From Argentina anserina (lineage: Eukaryota; Streptophyta; Magnoliopsida; Rosales; Rosaceae), in NCBI RefSeq assembly GCF_933775445.1, contig NC_065877.1, forward strand, positions 15,934,001-15,998,000: a stretch of 64,000 nt of DNA, given 5' to 3'. Positions 22,564-31,335 of this stretch are shown piece by piece. Every line of letters begins with the position of its first letter. Position 1 is the first letter of the stretch. The position numbers and the translations under genes were made by a program. Under the pieces are notes generated by a model, which did not search any database, was not told the origin of the DNA, and worked only from the letters and a program-made list of their open reading frames with translations.

Positions 22564-24186
22564 CTAACAATCCCTATAGACAGAAGAATCTATTTCTGAA
22601 GAACAAATTTGCTTCATGATAATTGAATGGAGTTCGTGATAATTACTATTACCACGTTGAATTACTGCGTGGGATGAAAGTAACGCAGGTGCCGATGAAC
22701 TCGGGTCAGGGATCGACTCGGTGGACGTGACCAAATTGATGTTCTTCAACATGAACTGGTTTCCGACGAGTTGACTCAAAACCCCCGACTCTGTCACAGT
22801 GCTCTTCCTCTTCCTCTGCTGCTGCTGCTGCATGGCGGCTCTGACGATTTCCGTTAACACTGTGGCTGACATTCGCCGAATTCCGCGAGCGCCTCCGGTG
22901 ATGACGGCGGAGTTAACCGGGCAATGGGACTGAGTTGGGTCCGAGTTTTTCTTGCTGCAATGCTTGTTGTGTACTGTGGATAGTAGCACCGACTCGGCGC
23001 TCTTGTGCCTGGCTCGGCCGAGTGGATCGCCGAGCACCACCGAGTTCTTGACGTCGACCAGCATTATATGCTTGAAGTTCCGCCGCACGCGGCCGAGTAG
23101 CATCGGGTAACAAGCCCACCTTCTTAGACTCATTGGAACCACATGGTCTAGGAACCCGGCCAGCGAGTTTTCCGGGTCAAGCTCGCCCACCTCGAACCCC
23201 ACCACCGAGCCGTAGCTCAACTGAGTCGACTCGGGCTGGTCGGTTTCAGTCGAATTATTGCTGTGTAAACTACTACTGCTGCTGCTCTTCTTCCCCCACA
23301 GCGGCTCTTCAGTTTGCTTCTTCCCGAGTTTGAGAAACAGACCGACATCGAATCCGGAACTGGGTTTGTGTTTAGTTTGACTCGGTGATGTTGTGGAGTT
23401 CAATTGTTGTCTGTAATGGCCGACGAGGTTCGAGAAGAACTCGTTCTCTTCTTCAATTGCCGACCGGAATTTCGATGAAGTTGAGGAGGCGAAGATGAAG
23501 ACGATGTCGGCGCGGGCGGTGAGGCCGGACCTGTGCAGGAGTCTGAGAAATAGCCGGAGCTCCGGTTCGGTGACGTCCGCGTCGACATGAGCCGCAACGA
23601 GATCGGTCATGGCTTTAGTCCCGCGCCTGTACAAAGTCCCCATTCTCTGGAGAGCGAACTGGTAACCGCTTCTCTTGGGGTTTTGCTGACTCTGGTTCTT
23701 CTGCTCCCACATTCTGCCGAACCAAGACGAAGAAGGAAGCACGCTCTGGTTATTATTGCCATTGTTACCGGGCTTGAAATCAGGGATGTGACTGGGTGTG
23801 TTTATTGAATTCTGGGATGAGAGGAATCTTCGGGAAGCGGTGGAGAAAGGGTGGGTTTTGGAGGAGGGTTCGAAGGTGGAGAGGGTGAAGAGGAGGAGGG
23901 TGATGAAGACGAGAAGGGCGCAGATAGAAATGGTGGACTGGGCTTTGGAGAGAAGAACGTTGTTGGAACTGGAATTGCTTCGTTTAAAGGAAGAAGAAGA
24001 AGAAGAAGAAGAAGAAGAAGGCGAGGAAGTTGAAGAAGAGAAGAGCTTGTTGGTTTTATCGACAATGGCGTTGGCGGAGTTGTCCTCAGGGAAGAAGACG
24101 AGAAGCAAACCCATGCCCCAGTTATCACCGGAGGAGGGGGAGGTGGTGGAGGTGGTAGGAGTCTTAGGCTTGGCTGTGAAGCCCAT
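22564..24186 (-). CDS. Single-pass membrane protein, plant-specific family
   Basis: An intact, intronless 540-aa frame. Residues 1-80 are low-complexity and Ser-rich, including a run of about ten Ser. One membrane segment follows at about 86-104 (ISICALLVFITLLLFTLSTF), with no cleavable signal, which predicts a type II protein with a large lumenal domain as in Golgi enzymes. The conserved part runs from QRMGTLYRRGTKAMTDL (about 180-196) through HRSGLTARADIVFIF (218-232) and SYGSVVGFEVGELDPENSL to MSLRRWACYPMLLGRVRRNF (352-371), IMLVDVKNSVVLGDPLGR (374-391), GGARGIRRMS and a terminal SSVYRDC. I believe this is the family of Arabidopsis At2g04280/At4g12700, whose biochemical role I do not know. 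The IMLVDVKNSVVLGD block recalls nucleotide-sugar transferases, but that is only resemblance. The start is the first ATG after stops, and the upstream region has no competing ATG in frame. Confidence 0.85.
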   Translation of the reverse strand: MGFTAKPKTPTTSTTSPSSGDNWGMGLLLVFFPEDNSANAIVDKTNKLFSSSTSSPSSSSSSSSSSFKRSNSSSNNVLLSKAQSTISICALLVFITLLLFTLSTFEPSSKTHPFSTASRRFLSSQNSINTPSHIPDFKPGNNGNNNQSVLPSSSWFGRMWEQKNQSQQNPKRSGYQFALQRMGTLYRRGTKAMTDLVAAHVDADVTEPELRLFLRLLHRSGLTARADIVFIFASSTSSKFRSAIEEENEFFSNLVGHYRQQLNSTTSPSQTKHKPSSGFDVGLFLKLGKKQTEEPLWGKKSSSSSSLHSNNSTETDQPESTQLSYGSVVGFEVGELDPENSLAGFLDHVVPMSLRRWACYPMLLGRVRRNFKHIMLVDVKNSVVLGDPLGRARHKSAESVLLSTVHNKHCSKKNSDPTQSHCPVNSAVITGGARGIRRMSATVLTEIVRAAMQQQQQRKRKSTVTESGVLSQLVGNQFMLKNINLVTSTESIPDPSSSAPALLSSHAVIQRGNSNYHELHSIIMKQICSSEIDSSVYRDC

Positions 24187-24577
24187 GACCTCTTTTGTTC
24201 TCTCTATTTCTGGCTTTCGTTTTCTGAGGATGGGTAGGCGGAGGAGGCTTTTTTGGCTTTGGTTGTGGGAGTGTGCGGGAGGTCTATGTATTTACCGTGG
24301 TAGTGACACCATGTGGTCCACTTGTTTATGCTTTGGCTTCTCTCGCTCTCGCTCTCTTCTCTATTAAGTTATTAACTAATGTCATGATTGATTATGATTC
24401 ATCATTTCAGCGTTAAACGTCACGTAAAAATACTCTCTCAGTGTTTAGAAAGATTACGTAGAGTGTGATCCCGTAATTATATGTAGTTAACTAGACGGAA
24501 TATACGCGCAGTAATTGTTACTTGTTTGATATTCAATATGTCGTCAATTAATCATATCAGATCATAAGCACATATGG
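24187..24577 (-). promoter_or_regulatory. 5' flank of the membrane-protein gene
   Basis: Upstream (plus-strand right) of the start codon lies a leader rich in CT/GA, with gagagcgagagcgagagaag (reversed) near 24340-24362. A TATA-like stretch is indistinct. The tatttaccg (reversed cggtaaata) near 24290 is the best candidate. The region ends at the MITE at 24581. Confidence 0.35.
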
Positions 24578-24580
24578 TAA

Positions 24581-24906
24581 GACCATCTCCAGTAATAAAG
24601 GGTTATATTGGGCCAGAGTTAAATTTTAACTCTAAAATATAATTATTTAATTAATGGTCTCTACTAATATGGGGCTAAATTTAGCCATTTAAAATAACTA
24701 ACTAGTGAGAATATGACATTTGTCTATTTCATAATGTATTCCACACAACCTACATGCTCATGTTGTGCTGCATTTGAATTTAGCCCAGGCCAGCCAAAGG
24801 GCTATGTTTTGGCCATTTCCTTAGTGACCCTTTAGCCCTCCTCTTAGTTGTTGTTAGAGCTACAATTTAGGAATTGGCACTTTGAACCCAATTATTGGAG
24901 ATGGCG
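24581..24906. mobile_element. PIF/Harbinger-type MITE
   Basis: A 326-bp non-coding element with a taa TSD at 24578-24580 and 24907-24909. Its termini are inverted (gaccatctccagtaat left; cgccatctccaataat when the right end is reversed). A 3-bp TAA duplication with an internal AT-rich core is typical of Tourist/PIF-Harbinger MITEs. It sits about 400 bp upstream of the membrane-protein gene start. Confidence 0.75.
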
Positions 24907-24909
24907 TAA

Positions 24910-25638
24910 CGCTATCCCAGTTAGGGATATTTTATTTACTATTATATTGTCTACCGGATGTAATACTGAAATTCAGAGTAGGACTAAAATTACAAACATA
25001 TTCATCAAAAGATAATTTGAATAAACACGAACTAATGCCTTTCTCAATTCAAGACCAACAACATGATCCCTACTTAGTAAAGTGTGCTAACTGATCAACT
25101 ACACTATTTGCTTCAGGTTGGTGTGTCGTATAGTACAAAGCTCAAATGTGTTAATCTTAGACAACCATGTAAAATACAACTCACCTCCGAGTAAGAGCAC
25201 TTCGATCAATAATTTCGGGCAAAGAAAAAAAAAGTAGAATTACTGTCCAGCTCAATATATTACTCCAATTCTCCAACCCTGTTGCCATGCAAGCTCCAAA
25301 TCCATTATACAAGCCTTAACCTCACTACGAAGCGACGAGCTGGGGTGAGGAACATGTCTGAACCAAGCTGCTACAAAAGACTTTTGATCATCTAAAACCC
25401 AGTTCTTAAATCCTAAGAACCATCTGTATTGAGTTTAAGTTTTCCAGATGGGGGCATCTCCCTCTTCCTATGCACATGACAAAACGCCCTGCCTTTTCAC
25501 GCTTGAACGAACATTTTGAAACTCATACAACACTCTATAGCCACCAGGGGGAACATCGGCTACCTTGAAGGAGCTGCAGTCGACAAAGACAAAAATATAG
25601 GGTTTTCTTCTTCGTTTAGGCTCTAGGCTTAGGAGTCA
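24910..25638. other. Intergenic, no gene seen
   Basis: About 730 bp. A short stretch on the plus strand (25270-25560) reads like decayed coding or LINE 3' sequence (RNase H-like wording on the minus strand), but too broken to identify. Confidence 0.35.
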
Positions 25639-25646
25639 GGTTTAAA

Positions 25647-26262
25647 CTAGGTTGCACGTACACGCTATCGCAGTGGCGTATCGCGTGTCCGACACGGGCA
25701 CGCACACGCCCCAATACGCGCCGGACACGCGAACTGACTTTGGACACGTGAACTGACTTTGGACACGGCCTAGACACTCGAGTGTCCAAATCGGACACGC
25801 GGACACGCACCAACTCATAATAAAAGTGAAAGTGCTTATGGTGAGAATCGAACCTTGGTCATCTAAGGCACTTAACAACTCCTCAACCATTCCAACAGAT
25901 TCAGTTTTTGTTATATTTATGCACACTTTAATATATGTAAGGAAAGAAACTCGTGATAAAAATAAGAATGCTTGTGGTGGGATTCGAACTTTGGTTATCC
26001 AAGGTACTTATCAAGTTCTTAGCCATTCTAACAAGTTATGTTTTCATCATTTTAATGCACACTTTGACATATATATACATCTAAAATTCTAAATACTTTC
26101 AAATTTATAAAATAATTTTTTTAATAAATATATATATATATTAAAATAATATTTAATTAACGTATACACCACGTGTCCGTGTCCAAAAAAATTATATATG
26201 CCGTGTCTACGTATCGAATCGTGTCTAATACGGACACTCGTGTCCGTGTCCGTGCTACTTAG
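25647..26262 (-). mobile_element. TIR element with paired tRNA-like modules, copy 2
   Basis: The 616-bp second copy of the family at 15589-16177 lies in opposite internal orientation. The TSD is ggtttaaa (25639-25646) and gatttaaa (26263-26270), 8 bp with one mismatch. Ends are ctaggttgcacgtacacg and, reversed, ctaagtagcacggacacg. The same cggacacg-rich subterminal sequence and the same two tRNA-like modules are present, here on the minus strand (about 25825-25900 and 25965-26040). Box B reads ggttcgattctcac in the better-preserved module. No transposase. Confidence 0.8.
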
Positions 26263-26270
26263 GATTTAAA

Positions 26271-27135
26271 GCTTAGATGTTGATAACGTGAAATATAATA
26301 ATGAATAGAAAAAATAATTATAAATTTTATTGACAATAAGGAGGTCGATCTTTCTGTAGGCATTACATTGATCTCCCAAGAATATGAGATTACATAACAT
26401 TAATTATGTTATATTAATTAAGACAAGATCCGGTAAATGAAGATTAATACTCTAACAGTTGAAACTACATCTTGAGAGAAAGGATTTAGACCCTCTTCCA
26501 GTGATAAACGCAGACACGTAGTATACGTACTAGCTTGGGATTACAAATTAGACCCTGATATGGTAATGTAGTATACTAGCTTGGAATCACACTTGGAATA
26601 TGATATATATGGACTATAATATAAAATTGAGCTGTTGTACTTCTCTGTACATTTCTAACCTTTAGGAATGATCGACCGTGCTACATCTTCTCTTCCGGCC
26701 CCCACACTGCAACACAGAAATAATTAGTGTACGAAGCTGTGACCGACGGGTAACATTGATTAAATTTGGTTATAAACAATCCTAGCTACAATGGGAATTA
26801 CTTGTTCGTGAGATTGCATAATTGAAAATTATTGATGCATGTAACAACTAACAAGTGGATCTTGATTCTGAAAGATAATACAGCACAGATTGAATAACAA
26901 TTATAATCTTCTTCGATTCCTTGTCAACCTAGCTAGCTTAGGAATTGTCAGAAATTACACAGTAATTTTTAATCATATTTACTATTTAAGAAGTACTTCA
27001 TAGAATCCGATCATCCAGTTCTACCAGTCATTAATTAATTAATATGACTTGCTTGGTGGTTTTCACTTTGAACATGCATGGGTGGTTCTGTAAGACTTCA
27101 CTATAGCAACCGTTGGAGGCACAAAATTAAGTACT
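26271..27135. other. Intergenic, no gene seen
   Basis: About 860 bp of AT-rich sequence. A short repeated phrase (agtatac-tagcttggga / agtatactagcttggaat) occurs twice near 26520 and 26568. Nothing else is recognisable. Confidence 0.5.
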
Positions 27136-27144
27136 TTGTTTCTT

Positions 27145-27352
27145 GAAAAAATGTCACCATCAGTATCTCAATTCTTGTGACAAGGTCAATGTGGTACTTA
27201 AATTTTGAGTTGTACTAATGTAATATCTCAACTCTTTATTCGCTATCAACAATGAGAATGTCGTCATTTTTCTTCACGGTTCCGTTTATTTAGTCACGTA
27301 CATGACCACAAAAAAATTATTTACCTAAATAACCATATTCTCTCTCTTCTCA
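27145..27352 (+). repeat. Left long TIR of the Pack-MULE
   Basis: About 208 bp, inverted relative to 29369-29556. Shared landmarks include cttgtg-aaggtcaatgt, attcgctatcaac, cgtcatttt, ccgtttatttagtcacgt, aaaaattatttacctaaata and attctctctcttctca. Small indels explain the length difference between the two arms. Confidence 0.9.
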
Positions 27353-27600
27353 GTTGGTCTGGCGATAGAGTCCATAGAATCAGGGAGGTGCTCTGATTTT
27401 GGGTAGATATCAAATCTCTTCTTTCCCTTTTTGTTTTGGTTTTGGGTTTATAGAATCATGTTGTGGGGTCTCTCCAGATCCACAAACACAATAGAGGACT
27501 AAGTCAAATAAGGTTAAAAACTCAGTTCGATGGGTTCATTTAAAGCTTTTATGAGAAAATCGAATTGGAGAATAGAGAAGAGTTTTGCAGATCGAGGACA

Positions 27601-27696
27601 ATGTCTTCTTCATCATCTTCTTCTTCTCTTTTGCCCCGTGTCGACATCACGAAGGTCGTGGCTTCTGATCAATCTTGTGACCTTTTATGTTGAATG
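27601..27696 (+). pseudogene. Short Ser-rich frame in Pack-MULE cargo
   Basis: A 31-codon frame opening with ATG and eight Ser codons, then LLPRVDITKVVAS, stops at 27694-27696. It lies between the left TIR and the DnaJ piece. It has the composition of a plant gene's first exon rather than transposon sequence, so it may be a second captured fragment. No family is recognised. Confidence 0.3.
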
Positions 27697-27989
27697 GCGT
27701 GGCTGGCATGGCCATGACCACTGACTAGTTTTCTTGTCTTCCCAGGAGATTGGTAGTTGAGGGTGGTGGCCATTCAAGTTTGATTTCTGCGGATGAGGTT
27801 GATTAACCTATGTGGATTGCGGATTGGATTGATATGGACTTATACCCTATATGGTATCTGGGTTACTCATGGGTGGGCAATTTGGAATTGTAGCTACTCA
27901 TTGTACCATTGGGTGGAATGGTTTTGTTGCTGGTTTTGTTGAATTCTGAATCAAAGATTCAAGATTGGGTCTTTACTTAGATCTGATTC

Positions 27990-29340
27990 AACAACCAGCC
28001 CAAATGGTACGCCATTCTCCAGCTGGCCCACCGTCGCACCCACAGTGTCACAGGCCGATTTACTATGCAGCGGAATATCACCCGTGCGGCGCCAATGTTA
28101 CTTTTAACCAAGACCAGCCTAACTCAACATACATCCACGAGGGTGTTAACCTGTTGGGTGAGGCTCGCCTCCACGGCTCACCTCCCACATATTCTTCCAA
28201 CCACGTATCCGATTTACCAGCATAATCTTTCATATGCCATTTGCCCGCATATGCCCACTATAGGCTTTCTTCCTTCTAGCACGGTGTCGCATTTCCGTGC
28301 TTACTGACAACACTTTTCTTTGGCAAGGTCGAACCCGTAACTTATGTCCGCGTCACTTTACTCCATGGCCATTGTGCACTACGGGGTTCAGACATGTATT
28401 CCTCAGCCCACGCATTCGCCCATGCCGCTGGCATAAGGATCGCCCACATACGAACCTCGCCACCTCCGTGAACCCGCAATATCAGCCTGCCGGCCGATAT
28501 TGTCCATAAGACATCCTGACTTATAGAAACGCATGTCGCCCCTCTTTGGCGACATCCGCCCGGCTCCTAGGTTCTCCAAGGTCCCTCAGGAATGACTCGC
28601 TTAGTGCCCCATAAGGCCGACATCGAGGGTGATGGAGAGTAGGACACCAAGTACCCTCATATAGAGCAAATTGGAGAAAACTAGACTTGGCATGAGGAAA
28701 CATCAAATATCCAAGGAGGGGCAACTTTCATAATTAATTCATACAAGCACCTAAAAATATGCCGTCAAGTGCATTGAACTCTTTTTGACGTCCCAGACAT
28801 TTTTCGTGTTCAAACTTTTCCCAAATTTCGAGCCAAAGTGTCTCGAACCCAGAAGTTCATCTTAATTATGAAATTGCCACATGGACATGCCACTGGACAC
28901 CCAATCAGCCTGCATGTTTGTCACTTGACAACCTCTCTTCGGCATAGCTCCTAGGAAGTGTGACGATGACACAACTATTTGTGCATCTCGTGACACACAG
29001 TCTTGAGCTCATCACCACTCAGTACCGTCGACTCGCCCTCCTCCTCAGCCCTCAGGCCAATTGCTTCCCTTTCGCTGATCAGGCCTTCCGCCTCGTTTGC
29101 GATGCCTAAGCCAGGCTCTCTACGACCACCACCTCAACTCTCAGCAAATGCATGCACAACTGCCGCCGGCACCACCTCTACCTCCGAATGTAGCGAGTTG
29201 TGACCCTGAGTCAGCTTTCTGGACGGCGTGCCCCTACTGTTACCACCTGTTTGAGTACTTGAGAGTTTACGAGGAGTGTATGCTACGATGTCAAAACTGC
29301 ATGAGGAGAAGGACGATGATGAGGAGCAAGAGAAAAGCTT
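27990..29340 (+). pseudogene. Captured J-domain / zinc-ribbon (DUF3444-type) gene fragment
   Basis: Two pieces of one coding sequence are visible. The first (27990-28045) reads KWYAILQLAHRRTH, the N-terminal helix of plant J-domain proteins (family form DWYxILQ). The second begins at 29001 with LELITTQYRRLALLL and CFPFADQAFRLVCDA, the rest of the J domain. The catalytic HPD tripeptide is replaced by Ser-Pro-Gln. After a frameshift near 29105 come ALYDHHLN and, at about 29205-29320, FWTACPYC...LRCQNC, the CxxC...CxxC zinc ribbon that follows the J domain in this plant family. The C-terminal DUF3444 part is absent. The fragment is broken by the solo LTR, the frameshift and stops, so it is not a functional chaperone. 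Confidence 0.8.
28046..28995 (+). mobile_element. Solo LTR inserted in the J-domain fragment
   Basis: A 950-bp insertion begins TGTCACAGG and ends CGTGACA, i.e. TG...CA ends with a short inverted repeat. It is flanked by the 5-bp duplication cacag at 28041-28045 and 28996-29000. Removing one TSD copy plus the insertion restores the reading of the J domain. It is GC-richer than the surroundings and lacks gag, pol and a primer-binding site, so it is a solo LTR left by recombination. The TGTCAC start is common among Ty3/gypsy LTRs; the lineage is inference. Confidence 0.85.
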
Positions 29341-29368
29341 CCACTTACCACAATTCAGTTGAAAAAAA

Positions 29369-29556
29369 TGAGAAGAGAGAGAATAGAGTTATTTAGGTAA
29401 ATAATTTTTTTTTGAGGTCATGTGTGGAGCACGTGACTAAACAAACGGAGCCGTAATGGAAAATGACGACAAACCCCTCGTTGATAGCGAATAAGGAGTT
29501 GAGGTACTACATTGACCTTACCACAAGAGTTGGGGCACCGATGCTGAAATATTTTC
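29369..29556 (-). repeat. Right long TIR of the Pack-MULE
   Basis: About 188 bp, the inverted partner of 27145-27352, ending gatgctgaaatattttc next to the 9-bp TSD copy ttgtttctt. Confidence 0.9.
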
Positions 29557-29565
29557 TTGTTTCTT

Positions 29566-30966
29566 TTAACCATCACAACTAGTTAAGAGTCCAGGTATTG
29601 AACTTTCACACTCAGATTTATTTCGCACCGACATTGGAAATTTGTCTCAATTAGTCACACAGAATAATGGAGGAGGAAACATTATAACATGATCGCGTGG
29701 CACATATTAGTCTCTAGTCCATTGATGAAGCATTATGACATCATGTCGATTTTGTTTTCTTTAAATTATACAAAACGAAAACTATAAAACAAAATTACGA
29801 GCCGTTCCGCCTCACAGTTGATTGAAATGGAACGATGTGGATTAAACAATGATCCTAAAGTTATAAAGTTAGCCTAACAAAACATATAACACGTACACTG
29901 AAATAAAACTGTGAAACGAAGTTGAAGATGTTCGATCTGAACTCGCACTTCATTCCGCTCAATAGATGATTTGTATATAGGTAGAGGCAACAGGCTTCGT
30001 GGAATCCCTCCTTACAGTTTGCTTAATTATTCTAATTGATTTTTTGACTGACTGACAAAATTAAATTCCCTTAAAAAAACGTTTAATATAACTGAACACC
30101 TGATCAACAAAAGATGGCGTAATTTACTGATGAGAAGATTAAACAATATGTACAATTCACTTGCCATGCAAACTGTTGCGTTTGAGATAGAACTGTGCTC
30201 GTGATTCTCAACCAAATAATAGAAAGAGTACGTGAGAGATTGGTTATTGGCCGGTCAATGATTGACTACTGCCACCGACCGAAAACAGACACGAATATCT
30301 GAGGGTTGGCCGGTTGGGGATCGTCTCAGATCACGGCACGGCATTGAATGATAGAGTCCTCGGCGGGAGGGTGTTCTTCAGTCTCTCTCTCTCTCCTACT
30401 GTTTTGACGGTAGATCTGAATCTAATAACTGTAATAAGGTTTAAGGAACCTTCCGTGTAGTCATGATGAACACGTGTTCATAATAAATCACCCATGCATG
30501 TCGATCACCAGCTGTGCTTCTGCTGCTGCTACTTGGAATTGGTTGGTGGTTGTAGGGCTTTTATAGTAAGAGACCAGATGAGCTAGCAGCTCTGATGCTA
30601 TGATGAGCTCATCGAGACCTCAGCTTTTCTTGCCTGGACTCTAGCCACTCTTCTCTGATCGTGTTTATTATAAGCCCTAGCTAAACTAGTCCCCAAGCCA
30701 GGTAAATTAAAACAAATTTGGGTCTTCAATTCCCCATGGAGTTATCGGGGAAAAAAATTGAAGGACGGAATGCATGCAAGTTAGATAAAGAATTGGAAAT
30801 GAACAAGACTCCGACTAAAGCAAAGCAAATTAATCTACTTAATTACCTGCTTGTTGGTAAATATGTAGTTCATTGAGATCAAAGGCATACATTTCATTCA
30901 TTGGCCGGCCATATGGCCAGCCGGCGGTTTTCGCGATTCCGGCGTCATGTAGGGATTGTAGGCGGT
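29566..30966. other. Intergenic, no gene seen
   Basis: About 1.4 kb. A short CT microsatellite occurs near 30382-30395. The segment 30480-30700 has promoter-like CT/GA composition with a ttttatag element, but no exon follows. Confidence 0.5.
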
Positions 30967-30971
30967 GTTGG

Positions 30972-31151
30972 TGTTGGAGAGGAGAGATCCCACATCTAAG
31001 AAGTGACAAAGAAAATAAAGCTTATAAGTGGGTGGATAATAACCAATTGTACCGAGGCCTTTTGTGATTAAAACCCAACACCTGTGAGGTGGCTAAGTTG
31101 GGACAATATCGGTACAGTTGGTCCACGGGACACGCTTGTCGCTGTTTAACA
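30972..31151 (+). repeat. 5' LTR of the TRIM-like element
   Basis: 180 bp, TG...CA ends, opening tgttggagaggagagatccc. It contains the block gatcccacatctaagaagtg typical of plant TRIM LTRs and ends at gctgtttaaca, directly before the primer-binding site. Confidence 0.88.
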
Positions 31152-31166
31152 TGGTATCAGAGCGGG
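31152..31166 (+). other. Primer-binding site (initiator tRNA-Met)
   Basis: tggtatcagagcggg is complementary to the 3' end of plant initiator tRNA-Met (consensus TGGTATCAGAGC), starting one base after the 5' LTR. It identifies the element as an LTR retroelement. Confidence 0.9.
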
Positions 31167-31335
31167 TCTCTCTCCAGTCGCGCCTCCAATCTTTCGTGGG
31201 CCCGAGTTGGGTGTCACTTTGTCATGCCATCGGAGGATTTCCGATTGGATGGCCACTAAGTGTTGTTGGTTACTGGACCTTAGTTTCTTTCATCCCTTGG
31301 TCCACGGGACACGCTTGTCGCTGTTTAACAGTTGG

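Larger units (their letters stand above)
27145..29556 (+). mobile_element. Pack-MULE carrying a captured DnaJ-family fragment
   Basis: A 2412-bp element with a perfect 9-bp TSD, ttgtttctt (27136-27144 and 29557-29565). Long TIRs of roughly 190-208 bp (27145-27352 and 29369-29556) align base by base with a few changes, from gaaaaaatgtcaccatca to ctctctcttctca. A 9-bp TSD with TIRs of this length is the signature of Mutator-like elements. No transposase is present. The interior instead contains a fragment of a plant J-domain/zinc-ribbon gene and at least one other non-transposon piece, which makes it a Pack-MULE. A solo LTR (28046-28995) has inserted into the cargo. Confidence 0.9.
30972..31330 (+). 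mobile_element. TRIM-like miniature LTR retroelement with truncated 3' LTR
   Basis: It is flanked by the 5-bp TSD gttgg (30967-30971 and 31331-31335). The 5' LTR (30972-31151, 180 bp) begins tgttggagaggagagatccc and ends gctgtttaaca. It is followed at 31152 by tggtatcagagcggg, the plant initiator-tRNA-Met primer-binding site. After about 145 bp of internal sequence, only the last 34 bp of the 3' LTR remain (31297-31330, matching ttggtccacgggacacgc to ctgtttaaca). No coding region. Size and layout match TRIM elements. The intact outer TSD shows that the 3' LTR loss was an internal deletion. Confidence 0.9.

Noticed and set aside
23798..24367. 189-codon plus-strand frame rich in Glu and Arg
   Set aside because: It is the reverse of the Ser-rich N-terminal coding region of the membrane-protein gene; the Glu run is only the complement of the Ser run.
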